A stretch of DNA of 64,000 bases from Adiantum capillus-veneris (lineage: Eukaryota; Streptophyta; Polypodiopsida; Polypodiales; Pteridaceae). Both the position numbers and the translations under genes were made by a program. The stretch is from the NCBI GenBank assembly GCA_014529385.2, contig CM043951.1:111065469-111129468 (forward strand), given 5' to 3'. The notes under the pieces were generated by a model. It made no database searches. It was not told the origin of the DNA and saw nothing but the letters and a program-made list of their open reading frames with translations. This document shows, in pieces, positions 24,298 through 34,653 of this stretch; the first letter of the stretch is position 1, and each line of letters starts with the position of its first letter.

Positions 24298-24521
24298 CTG
24301 GGAATGTCCAAGGCTGCTACACATCACCAAGCGCCCGCATGTGTCTCCTACATACATCCTCCATACATCGATGGTATTACGGAGGCCCGAATTCAAGGAA
24401 TGCCACGTTGTTCGATTGGCGCCATCCGGCACTTCCCTGGATGTGTAGCCTCTCACTGTTAGGAATCAGGGCCTACGGGCTGCGCAGGTAACATCAAACT
24501 TGACGCGATCGGCATTGCTAT

Positions 24522-24614
<93 letters not shown>

Positions 24615-24702
24615 AGTAAAAGTATGCCCTATGGTGCCCGGGTTGTTCTGTTTAATGCAGAACATTGCAGAATTTGAAGGAAGAGAGAGAGAGAGAGAGA
24701 GA
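24522..24702. repeat. (CT)n(CA)n and (GA)n microsatellites
   Basis: CT repeats (24522-24566), CA repeats (24567-24610) and, after about 70 bases, GA repeats (24680-24702) form a loosely symmetrical low-complexity block. Confidence 0.9.
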
Positions 24703-25036
24703 GGCTGTGACTGCGTCAAGTTAGATATGGAGACCTATATGGTCAAAACATCTTGTTTCTCAATGAAGAAGGAAGCACATACTTGTTGATCCCTTGGGTG
24801 AATCACTGAGGGTTAACTGCATGGTTAACTGCTTGCACTGTCGTCCACCAAAAGGTGTTGAGGTTCTTGGGGGACTTTTTTAGGAATTTCAGAATCCAGG
24901 ATTTTTTCTATAACAATGTATGGATGTGTATGCCATTGGCTTTGGGAGTCACTCTAAAACGAGCCTTAGTGAAGAAGTTTAACATCTGAATGCTAAGTGG
25001 ACCTACCTTTGCATGCGATGCATTGAATTTTTCTTG

Positions 25037-25048
25037 CTTTGTTTGTTT
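25037..25048. repeat. Candidate LINE-B target-site duplication, left
   Basis: The sequence ctttgtttgttt recurs at 33640-33651, at the far end of LINE-B. It is low-complexity, so chance is possible. Confidence 0.45.
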
Positions 25049-25665
25049 GTTTGTTTTTTTTTTTGACCATAAAGGGCGAGAGAATTATATTAAGAAGAGG
25101 CAAGATGCTACAACCGATACAAATTACAAAGCCCTATGGGCTCGAAGTGGGCTCAAGATTACATTGCAAATTACTAACTTCGACCAGTTATATTCGACTT
25201 TAGTTACAAAGGAGAGCTGCAGACTGTCACGGGGTGTCTCCCAAGCTAAGTCCCCCAGGAAAGAAGCTGATTACGTTCTGCAAATGGTTGATTAGCCTTA
25301 ACCCATTGTTGAGCTGCTGGCTTAGTCTTTCCCCTTCAGCCTTGCACTCATCAATCAATTTCTGTAGGTGGGAGTACGAACCGTCTTGTAAGATCTCTTG
25401 CTGCTTAATAATGTTTGCACTGTTGTAATACCCATGAAGTCCATGAGCACTTTATAGTTTGCTTGGTAGATTCTGCACTGTTCCAGCTTTAGATGATTTA
25501 CCTGCACAGAAGGTGGACGAACACAACTCTCAGGCTTTTATTTTGGTAAGCCTCATCATAAAAACAACTATTCCTTTCTTTCCAGATGATCCAAAAAAAT
25601 TCGCCTCTGATCCTATTCCATACTACTAAGAAGAGCCCTATTGAGTCTCCAAGCAGGAACTGTTT

Positions 25666-28600
25666 CTAGTTCGGGGTGTACCTTAGTCCACTAACGACAT
25701 GGGAAAGTATTTCTCTGTTGGCACGACAGTTAATGAAGAGATGGGGAATATCTTCTTCATTACCATTACATCTCTTGCAGAGCCCATCCCCCATGCTTGC
25801 ATGGCTCATTCTGTGGCCCGTCCATACTTCTTTGTGCATGATAAGCCATAGCAGTACCGAGTGTTTGGCCGGGGTATCTTGATGCCAGAGAGTTTTAAAT
25901 TTGAGGAGCCGCTGTCTTTTGTCGAGGGACAGGTACCATTTTCTATTGAGGGTGACATGGATAGGCTCTTTTAGGGTTGGTGGTCGGTTTGGAGGGTTGG
26001 CGAGAGTCCCCCCTCCTACCCAGTAGAGTGCCTTAGATGCTTGGTTAGGCAGCTCAAAGAGCGTCCACTCTTTCTCTTTTGGGAACATGGCTGTCCTAGC
26101 CTGGATAAGGGTGAGTTCCCACGGTTGCAGGTGGTACCTTCCTAGGAGTTCAGTTTCATTCTTCCACCTGAACTCAGTTGTGTTCCACACATCTTTCCAA
26201 GTGATAACTCCTTTCTTCCGGAGTCTTTTTGCTGACCTTAGTTGACTCTGGCTCAGTTAGGGGATAGGGGGGAGGGACCACCACATTGATTTAGAAGCCC
26301 TTAGCTGTCTACTATATTTTGACTCCCAGTCTTCCACCTGAACTCAGTTGTGTTCCACACATCTTTCCAAGTGATAACTCCTTTCTTCTGGAGTCTTTTT
26401 GTTGACCTTAGCTGACTCTGGCTGAGTTGGGGGATAGGGACCACCACATTGATTCAGAAGCCCTTAGCTGTCTACTATATTTTGACTCCCAGTTGATTCT
26501 AATAAGGCTTCTGTACCTGTTCCAAGCAGCCCACAGAGATTTGCACAGTTCTGACCCCTTAGCAACAACTTCTAGGGGTCCAAAGAAAACCGTAATCCAG
26601 GGAATGTTGGTGATTCCCTTATTCCCTTTAAAGTGGAATTTGTGAATATCACGAAATAGTAAAGAGGACCATTCTTCACTCGGGTTCTCCATTGCTCTGA
26701 GAATTAGTTTTACAGCTAATTTGTCTGCCCACAGTTCGAAATTAGTGAGGCCGAGTCCCCCTTGCTCTTTAGGAAGACAACAGACTTCCCAGCTTACTTT
26801 GGCTAGCCCTTTTTTATGGGAGTCCCCGGACTAGAGAAAGTTTCTGCATATTCTGGTTAGGTCCTTTAATTGCTAGTTAGGAGGTCTTCAACATGGGAGA
26901 AGGAAGAGAACATATCGTGCTAGGTAATGCTTTATCACTACATTTCTACCCGCCAGGTTAGCTTGGAAACCAGTCTACCTGTTGAGCTTGCTGTGGAATC
27001 TATCCATGACCCACTGCCACCTTTGAGCCATTGTTATCCCAAGCCCAAAGGGGATCCCTAGTAGTCTGAACACCACTCCATCCTGAATGATTGCGCATCC
27101 TTGTTCTTCCACCCACCTAGGGAGCGGGCCCCGGGGACCTTGGGGCTTTGATCCCTGTTTTGGTGTGATTGATTCTGGACCCTGAGGCTATGCAGAAAGT
27201 ATTGAGGCATTCCCAAAAGGCTTTCAGAGAGGTGTCGTTGTTTTGCAGCAGACCATTAGTGTCGTCAGCAAATCGAGATAAGCACTGTTGGTTCCCGTTA
27301 GGTAGCTTGATTCCTCTAAGGCTACCTTGTTGCATTTGATCTTTTACTAACCAATTTAGGGAGTCAGATGAAGTGGCGAATAGCAGAGGAGCAAGAGGAC
27401 ATCCCTGCCTGACCGATATACTAAGGGGGAACGCTTCTGACAAACCTTTGTTAATAGCTACGCGGGCTTGGGCGTTGCCTAGTAGTGTTTGCACAAACCT
27501 TACAATCTTGGGTCCAAACCCCATCATAGTTAGGCTTTCCAAAATGAACGACCATTCAAGTCTGTCGTATGCTTTGTCAAAGTCGACCTTGATGAAGACG
27601 TAGTCTTGAACTGATTCTTCAGCATATTCTATTTCTTCCCACATGGCTATCACTGCTTCTAGGAGTCGACGCCCTTTGATAAATCCTTTCTGCTCAGAGC
27701 ACAACCATTCGGCAAGGGCTGGGGCAATTCTGAGGGCGATGGCTTTAGCAAAGATTTTGTATGCTGCATTTAGCATAGTCAATGGTCTCTAGTTAGATAG
27801 TATTTCCTTAGGACCTTTTTTGTGAAGCAGCTTAATGATCCCAGTGTTGAGTTGAGTCGGCAGGGCTCCAAATTTCACAGCTTCTTGCCACACCATGAGC
27901 AGGATAGGTGCTAAGACATCTCTAAAGGTTTGGTAGAACTCAGTAGGGAGGCCATCAATGCCAGGTGTTTTCTTCAATTTAAGAGCATCTATGGCCCTTT
28001 TAATTTCTCACAGTGATAGTTCTGAATCTAGTTGGTTGCTCAGATGAGGAGGGATCACTCTTTTCCTGTAGCTTCTAATAATACTTCTCGCAAGGATGAC
28101 CGACTCATCTTGAGCTTCTGAAGGGCTTGATAGCTGAGCGTAGTGGTCTCTGGCCACATCAAGGTTTTCCTCCTTTGAAGTGGCTGTCCCTCTGGTCCCT
28201 ACAAGCATTGGGACCATTTCTCTCTAATGCTTCTTTTTGAGGCTTCTGAACATAGCTTTGGATGGTTTGTCTACTTTCCCTGCCCACCATTCTCTAAAGA
28301 ATGCTTCGGTGTGCTGCAGTGAAATTTCTTCTTTTAGCTTGAGTTGATATCGAAGGGAGGTAATTTTGTTCTGCACTGCCTGGTCCTGCTCCTCCCTACT
28401 ACAGGCTTCAAGTTCTATAAGTTCATTATAGATGGAGTCCTTCCTTTTCCTTTGAATCTCTGTAACCTTTTTCCTAAAAGAAATCAGGGAGAGTTGGGTG
28501 TTGGTGAGCGCCAGCTTCCAAGCTTTGGCCGGTGTGTTTCCCTTTGAGAAAGCTTGTACCCAAATAGCTTTTATGCAGTTCTGGACCTCCTCTAACCGAA

Positions 28601-29280
28601 ACAGTGATGGGTCTGTGTGGAACCAATGGTTCCTTATCTTGTTGCATTTGTTGTCCATCGTGATGATTAACGGATAGTGGTCTGACGCGCAGGAGGTGGC
28701 TCTAGTAGCAGCTTTGATCCTGTTGAATTGTCTGGCTAGAGAGGTACTAACGTAACATCTATCAAGACGAGCCTTTCGAGCAAGGCTCCCTCTTGAGTAG
28801 TTTTGCCAGGTGTAATCTCCTTGTGTTCCTATGTCCCAAAGGTCAAGCTGTTCTTTCAGGTTGCTCCATTCTTGTTTCTCAGTTCCCCCACTACTTGCCC
28901 CTTCATAAGGTATCTATCCTCCATAGACTCTACCATATTGAAGTCCCCCATCAGGATGGTCTATCCCTTGTGCTGTGCGATTTGTCTCCAAAGTTTGGTC
29001 TTGTCTTTAACCGAATCCCCTGCGTATATTGAGATCAACAGAAAGCTGATGGGTGCCTCGATGAAAAGAGCAACCCAATACTCACCTGTTGACGATAGTG
29101 TTCGATTGATTTTCTAGTTCAAAGGAATGCCCAAGGCAGTTCCCCTTGAACCTCTGCTGTGCAAGGAGTGAACCCACAACCGTTCCTTGGATATCAATTG
29201 AAGCCTCTGCTCCAACTCTTGCCTTGCAATTTTGACTTCTTGTAGTCCTATCACGTTGTCAGGCGTTTTTTGGAATGGGC
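25666..29280 (-). pseudogene. LINE-B ORF2: endonuclease, RT, zf-RVT
   Basis: On the minus strand, from high to low position: endonuclease motifs (DNVIGLQEVK near 29260; MGDFNMVES near 28950), a long linker rich in charged helices (28658-28224) and the RT (27977-27117). The RT includes TPGIDGLPTEFYQTF, QKGFIKGRRLLEAV, VDFDKAYDRLEW, RQGCPLAPLLF and the catalytic SRFADDTNGLL. The C-terminal part ends with a zf-RVT-like segment (LCKRCNGNEEDIPHLFINC) at 25666-25760. The enzyme would nick target DNA and copy the LINE RNA there. Stops at several places and a 170-bp internal duplication make it non-functional. Confidence 0.9.
26161..26493. repeat. Tandem duplication inside LINE-B
   Basis: The 170 bases at 26161-26330 are repeated at 26331-26493 with a 7-base deletion and a few substitutions. 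This duplicates part of the RT-to-zinc-finger region of ORF2. Confidence 0.93.
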
Positions 29281-29389
29281 AAAAAGCCAATCTCTAGCGT
29301 CGGAATGTTTGTCAAATCGTCTCATGAGTTATGTGTGCTTGCAGTTGGTGGTCTCGACTTGGTCAATGAGGGCAGATGCGGTGGCAAGG

Positions 29390-29781
29390 CTTTTTGGGTC
29401 AGACAGTTGGTATGATTTGTGGTTGTGGTATGCATGCATCTCCCTCTTCTTGTCCTGGAAGGCCTCAATCCCATGCCCCTATCAATCTCGTTGTTGTGCT
29501 TGATACCAGTGGGAGCATTTGGGGCTTTTGGCTTTGGATCTAATCATGATGCTTCTATCATGCATGTCATATGTGAGGTCTCAGGGGGTACATTCTCGTT
29601 CATCCAGGCTGAAGGAAGAGTCCGGGATGCTTTTGCTCAGTGCATTGGTGGCTTACTGAGTGTGCTAGCCCAAGATGTAGAGTTAAACGTTTCTTGCTCG
29701 TCGCCTGGTGTGCATATTAATGTGATACATGCTGGCAGCTATGACAATTGTGTTGTACACGTGGGCAGCATGGTCAACTGA
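29390..29781 (+). pseudogene. WAV3-like vWA-domain gene fragment, internally deleted
   Basis: Two parts of one protein family are seen on the plus strand. The frame around 29430-29520 reads APINLVVVLDTSGSI, the first strand and metal-binding DxSGS of a von Willebrand A domain. A second frame, 29510-29781, reads FGFGSNHDASIMHVICEVSG, then GGLLSVLAQDVELNVSC, which follow the vWA domain in plant WAV3/EDA40-type RING E3 ligases. The stretch that should lie between (most of the vWA domain) is missing, and the two parts are in different frames. No RING is present. It lies within the interruption of LINE-B. Confidence 0.75.
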
Positions 29782-29784
29782 TTT

Positions 29785-30314
29785 ATCATGAGAGTCAATC
29801 ATTGGGAGATCAACCGATTGAAGAGGTAAGAAGGACTAACTGAGGATGTAAAAAACAGTTCAAAAGTCGTTGCTAGATATAGAAGGCGGTATGGGGGCAC
29901 TGAGGTGGCGTAGCTAGCACAACCGAGCGAGAGGGCGCTGTCTGAGAGCGGGTGGCCAGGTCAAGCAGGAGGAGAACGATTGAAGGGGAGCATCAAGAGG
30001 CCGAGAGGGAGCCATGTGAAGGGGGGCTCGGTATTGGCAGCAGCAAAAATGAGGAGAGCAAAGCCAAGGACAACTAGCTGAATAAGGAGAGATGCGAGAT
30101 GGGCTACAGAGAGGGTATTTTCGAAAGGGAAAAAGTGCAGGCACTTCCAGAGAGAGGACACGACATGTTATTCGAGATTCAGGAGCTTGTTGCTAGAAGT
30201 TTATGTTTGCGCCTCTTGAAAATTTTGCTCTCCTCTTTCGAAATGTTTTGTGATGCTTGCCTTCTTATCAACACACCATAGCCATATCTTCCCTTCTATG
30301 CATATCAGCCCTTG
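29785..30314. other. Unassigned stretch in the LINE-B interruption
   Basis: I recognise no gene, repeat or element end here. Confidence 0.4.
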
Positions 30315-30682
30315 TTTTTTTTTTCGACACACCATAGGGCCCACAGGGGGAGGTGCTTATCCCTTCCAAATATTAGCCATGTTACATGGTCGGACAAGGG
30401 CCGCGTACCATCGGGAAAGAGCCACGCGTAGGCATCATCATGGCCACCTAATTGATGCACCACATGCTGGGAACGGCGGAGAGAACTCGTAGAAACCAGC
30501 TAGGAACCTCCTCCTCGTGTGACCCACCCCAGGAGGAGGATGCACTAGAGTGTCCAAGGGCAAGAGCCCTAGCAACGTGAACACCAGGTGAGCACAAGGT
30601 GTCCCTCTAGAGTGCGACCCAACGGGGGATTTGAACCCACAACCCATAGGTTGAGAGGCCAAAGCCTTACCGTTAGTCCGCC
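30315..30682 (-). mobile_element. tRNA-derived SINE, copy 2
   Basis: This is nearly the same sequence as 3081-3455 in the opposite orientation. The tRNA-like head is at 30620-30682 (B-box complement ggggatttgaaccc; A-box complement ccttaccgttagtcc). The A-tail appears as a T-run at 30315-30324. The first dozen bases of the head differ from copy 1, and I could not find a clear duplication, so the 5' end may be trimmed. Confidence 0.85.
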
Positions 30683-30909
30683 ATATGGAGTTCATAGGTG
30701 CTATAGTGTGAAGACTTGATGTAAGGGTTATGCACATCCCTGGGTCTTGTATGCAATCTTGCAAGGTTGATTTGATATGAGGCTTTTAAGTCTCTTTTCT
30801 ATGACTTTTGTCGACAGAGCTTACAGATAATGTGAATTTGAATCTATAAAGGGCTGATTTGTGAGATTGGGCAAATGTATTGCAATTGAGATCCCAGCTT
30901 GGGCTATGG

Positions 30910-31613
30910 CCAAGGTTGTAAGGTACGTAGTATTCGGTACGTGTTCGGTATGTACTGTACGTTGTACCGTATGGATTGGGCCATAAGGTACATAAAATTC
31001 GTAGTATATTTTATAAAAGCTAAAAATACAAAGAATTTCAAATTTATATACAACCTATCTAGTTTAAAAACACTTCACAATACTTAAACATAGCCACAAC
31101 TTTCAAAAAACACTTAAAATCACCCCACAAGTTAAGTAACCGCTAGATAACTCTGTAACACAATTAACGCACACTTCAAAGTTGAATACAAAACTTACAA
31201 TCTTTCGCGAGATCAGGACTCGAGTGCCTCGTTGCAGACTCCAAACACAAAGGGAGGGAGGGAGGGAGGGAGGGAGGGAGGGAGAAAGAACCTTATTGGT
31301 GGCGGCAAATCCTTCCTTGGTCTCTGTGCAGACACTGTGTAGAGACTCTGTTCTACTCTCTGGTTCTCTGTTGTGATAATAACCAGTATAGGATAGGTGG
31401 ACTTATTAAAAGCCTCGCCCAACCAGTCTGACCACAGGGAATAGGCACTGTCGGTGAATTTTTTTTTTCCCGAGAAAAAGATAGGATATTTTTTTTTATA
31501 ATAAATTTCTAAAACACTGGGTACGTACGGAATCGTACAGTACGCACGGATACCATACGAACGTACCGTACGGTACGGAACCAGACTGTACGTACGTATG
31601 GAAACAACCTTGG
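30910..31613. mobile_element. 704-bp MITE with GTACG-rich ends
   Basis: The ends are exact inverted repeats, CCAAGGTTGT at 30910-30919 and ACAACCTTGG at 31604-31613. They are flanked by a 6-bp direct duplication ctatgg (30904-30909 and 31614-31619). Both subterminal regions are crowded with gtacg/cgtac words that can pair across the element. No transposase is encoded. The design and duplication size suggest a non-autonomous hAT-like element, but the superfamily is not certain. It contains a (GGGA)n tract at 31252-31284. Confidence 0.8.
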
Positions 31614-31909
31614 CTATGGCTATGCATTTTGGTTGTTGAGGCTGAGATCTTTTGTTTTGGGGACTATGTATGCAACAAGTAGAAATACTATGGTTGGTTA
31701 TGCAGTTATGGTGAGCTGTCACTTGATCTATGAGCTTGTATCTTTTTGTTGAGCTGAGTCGGGTAGATATACAGCCGTTACGTATTTTGTGCAAGGCTTG
31801 GGGACTCTCTGTTCTTGCATGCAGGTTGCACGTATTTGAGTGATAGGTTTGTGATCCGGAACTGGCAGAGAGGCCAAGCTATAGGGGTTTTTTGTCTCGG
31901 CTTTTCTTT

Positions 31910-32005
31910 GTCAACGTCTATCGGATAGTTCTGAGTCCAAGCTTTGATCTTCTTTGCTTTGTTGGGGTCGGTCAGCCCCTTTATATTCCATGAGAGCCGC
32001 TTCAT
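31910..32005 (-). pseudogene. LINE-B ORF2 start (endonuclease first motif)
   Basis: The minus strand starts with Met at 32005 and reads KRLSWNIKGLTDPNKAKKIK, the classical opening of LINE endonucleases with its conserved Asn. The match ends after about 30 codons, near 31915, where foreign sequence begins. The next endonuclease motif (LQE) appears at about 29260. Confidence 0.75.
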
Positions 32006-32019
32006 TTATTGCTTTTTCT

Positions 32020-33407
32020 ATCTTTTCTGCTCTTTGCCTGGGTCCTTGGTGAGGGTTGCGTTGCTGAGTTAGGACTCCTCTTGTTATCCTTTTGTACCTC
32101 CATCGGGGATGGGCTAGCTTCTGGACAGCTTGCATGTCGAAGGGCAACATTCTCCTTGTTTGTTTCCATGCTGCTAGATGCTTTGTTGAGGTCAATGGCA
32201 GAACCTCTGCCTGTTTTGTTGACTTGCTCTTCTAGCCTTGACTCTGTGTCTTGTTCCTCTTTTGAGTCCTACCCCATCGAGTCTGCCACCTTTGAGTCCT
32301 CCCATTCTAGGAGTGAGGCTAGGAGGGCATATCTGTTTGCCTGCCTAGGCTTGGCTCTATCATTCGAGGGTTTTTCTGCAGCTGGCCGAGTGGCTCTATT
32401 ACTCTGCTGAGAGATAGGCTAGGGCGCTTGTTGACTTTCCCTCTTTACCTGATCCCTTGGTGTAGGTTCTGGTTTAGGGTTTTTGATCGGGCAATCCCAA
32501 ACGAAGTGCCCTTTCGTTCCACAGTGAAAGCATGCGTTCGGTAAGTACTTGTAAGACAGAGGTTGTTCAAATACTTCTCCATCGTCAAGGGCGATGATCA
32601 TTGCCAGGGGGAGGTCCTCAGAGATATCGATCTCTATAAGAGCTTGCGGGTGTTAGGAGGGGATTTATTCTCCCCGTGGGCGTCCTCCTAGGACCTTACC
32701 TAATTGTGACCCTATCACCTTCAAGTGGTTGTGGAAGTGCAGGGCAGGTTAGGGAACTCCACCCACACTAGGAAGTGTGATAGCGCATCTCTCTCAGCGT
32801 TATACTCCTTGTGCCATTTGAACAGGCAGAGAGGGGAGGAGCGCAGAAGCCACTGCCCCGAGCTTAACACCCTAAAGGCCATGTCTGCGATCTTGAACGC
32901 GAACACGTATTGGTTTTTGGGCAGGGCTTGGATGGTCTCGACATCCGCCCTTGTCGCCCCCCACTGACTCCTTATCCACCCTCTCAGCACTTCGGCTGGG
33001 GGTCGAGGTCCGGCTAGAAGACCTATGAGGGCTCTACTTTCTAGATCATTCTGGGGTTTGCGAACTTGAATAGCAGGTAGTATGACGAGAGGCTTACTGT
33101 CTGTAGTTTTGCCAGCGCCTCCTGCATGATGGCCTCTGCTTCCTCCTGGTTGAGACTCAGCAGCAGCACTAGAGGCGGGTGCAGTGGGAGCGCCTTCAGG
33201 AGCCCCAAAATATATCCCTGCTGGTGAGTTGGCAGAGGGGGACTGAGTGAAGAACCCGACATCTTGTCTTGCCTGTCTCGTAGCTTGGAGCTTGCTTAGA
33301 GTTTCATGCAGCAAGCGATCGTCGTCACATTGAAAGGGCCCCAAGTGATTGAAGTGCGGGTTACCGAGTAGGTGGAAATCGTTTAATCCACTTGCACTAG
33401 AGTGCAC
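32020..33407 (-). pseudogene. LINE-B ORF1 (DUF4283-like, CCHC)
   Basis: The minus-strand frame 33407-32721 gives 228 residues. The N-terminal 100 are Ala/Ser/Gly-rich. The remainder fits the DUF4283 domain of plant LINE ORF1 proteins (SQWGATRADVETIQALPKNQ; LLRSSPLCLFKWHKEYNAE; LVWVEFPNLP). A stop at 32721 and a frame change separate it from 32601-32419, which carries a CCHC knuckle (CFHCGTKGHFVWDC). A charged linker (32195-31911) completes it. ORF1 proteins bind the LINE RNA. The order ORF1-ORF2 and the spacing fit one element. Confidence 0.85.
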
Positions 33408-33461
33408 TAGAGTATGGTGTTAGGGTGCACTAGTTAGGGTGCACTAGAGTATGGTGTGGTA
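33388..33461. repeat. Short tandem repeat (tgcactagagta...)
   Basis: The words gtgcactagagtatggtg and gttagggtgcacta recur two or three times just upstream of LINE-B ORF1. Confidence 0.85.
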
Positions 33462-33682
33462 GACCTCCTGTAGTCCAGATTTTGGGGGTTCTCATGTCGG
33501 GTTTGAGGGCGGTTGAGATGACCGGTGTGGTCATTTAACTGGGCGGTAGGCGGGCGCAGGGATGATGAAGCTACACCATCGCTAGCGTCTAGGGTTTCTC
33601 AAGCTTTTGTTTGCTCTGTTAATTAAAGCAATACTTTTTCTTTGTTTGTTTTTAGAGTGCCAAGGACCCTCTAAACACTTAA

Positions 33683-33955
33683 TGTGCCATTCGACTTTTA
33701 CTGTTTCATGACAAGCAATTTTCGATTGGGCTGGCAAAACCTCTACTCAAACATGAAAAAACACGGAATTTGGTAATCGATCCAGGCTTTAGGGATGAAT
33801 GCCCTACGAAGGCTGCTGAGTTCATGGTAGGTCTTATCTTGTCTTGCTTAGAGCTTGATCTCGATTGCAGACCCAAGATGATCACAGTGGAGAGCATACT
33901 TGATGTCATATCTGACATTCCTATTACAGTTGAATCCAACAATAATAGTGCATAG
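33683..33955 (+). pseudogene. C-terminal end of a receptor-like kinase domain
   Basis: An open stretch of 90 codons ends in TAG. It reads SIGLAKPLLKHEKTRNLVID, then CLELDLDCRPKM, then VESILDVISDI. This is the end of a plant receptor-like or receptor-like-cytoplasmic kinase domain (the WAKPLL helix and the CLxxDxxxRPxM of subdomain XI). The catalytic core is not present in the window. A tttttag acceptor-like sequence lies at 33649-33654, about 30 bases before the open frame, but an in-frame TAA at 33680 intervenes. It may be a last exon cut off by LINE-B or a dead fragment. Confidence 0.65.
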
Positions 33956-34055
33956 AATCAAACTCTCAACGATCGTAGGCTTTACATATCTCTTATTGAT
34001 ACTGATCATGGATGGTGGATACGGGCGGTTGATGCTTTACTGGGAGATCTTTATG

Positions 34056-34653
34056 GGGTAGGGAAAGGTCGTTGACTGACTTTTCCCTGTAATTCATGCG
34101 ACTCGTGGCGATCGGTGGAGGCCGGGAGCCACGGGGAGCATGGATTGCAGGGAAAGGTCAGTCAACAACCTTTCCCGGCCATCAAGGGTCGCTGGGAGGG
34201 GGGCTGTGAGGTATTCAAAACACTTCATAGCAACCATGTTTAGTGAAAACTGGCAGATGGCAGCTATGTTGTCAGGTGACAGTCCTCTACATGAAGGGGC
34301 GGCAGTCCTATGCAGAACTCTGTGTTACAGTGGTTGCAGGTCTGCAGGTCCAGTGCAAGAGCTCCATGACCTCTGCATATTCCGGATGCTGAGTTGTCAA
34401 ACTGTCTGCACATTCCGGCTGCTCATGTCGCTTCGTATGGTTGCTCGATAGAGCTCCAAGATTCTGGGTGCTGATGTGTCAACCGCTTGTGTCTTTCTTG
34501 CTACTGACGTGTCGGTTTGGTATGACGTCATCCAATTTTCCTGCTGCATGTTGAGTTGGCGAAGATATAAAGTCCAAGCCCCAGATTACGGATGATAATG
34601 GGTCCAGGATGGAGGATTGCTATCTACTGTCCCCCGACCAGCGACCTGGACGG
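34056..34653. repeat. Tandem repeat unit X1
   Basis: The unit starts near ggggtagggaaaggtc and ends with ccccgaccagcgacctggac. Related units follow at 49440-50059 (X2) and 50060-50559 (X3). The first 150 bases carry short dyads such as gggaaaggt...acctttccc. The gypsy element begins exactly at its end. I see no gene in it. Confidence 0.75.

Larger units (their letters stand above)
25053..33639 (-). mobile_element. LINE-B, probably full-length L1-type retrotransposon
   Basis: Read on the minus strand, the order is 5' leader (33639-33408), ORF1 (33407 to about 32020), ORF2 (start 32005, ending about 25666) and a 3' tail. The tail ends in a poly(A), seen as T-run 25053-25064, just after ctctcgccctttatggtc, a common plant LINE ending. 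Without the about 2.6 kb inserted in the endonuclease region, the element is about 6 kb, a normal full length. A 12-bp candidate duplication flanks it. ORF2 has many stops and frameshifts. An alternative is that the parts either side of 29.3-31.9 kb come from two LINE copies in the same orientation. Confidence 0.75.

Noticed and set aside
31213-31794. 193-codon minus-strand ORF
   Set aside because: Crosses the MITE end, its GTACG repeats and the GGGA tract; no domain.
34056-34653. X1 as part of the gypsy LTR
   Set aside because: Order is X-LTR-internal-LTR-X, not a direct repeat of X+LTR at both ends. The polypurine tract ends right at tgtcaggag.
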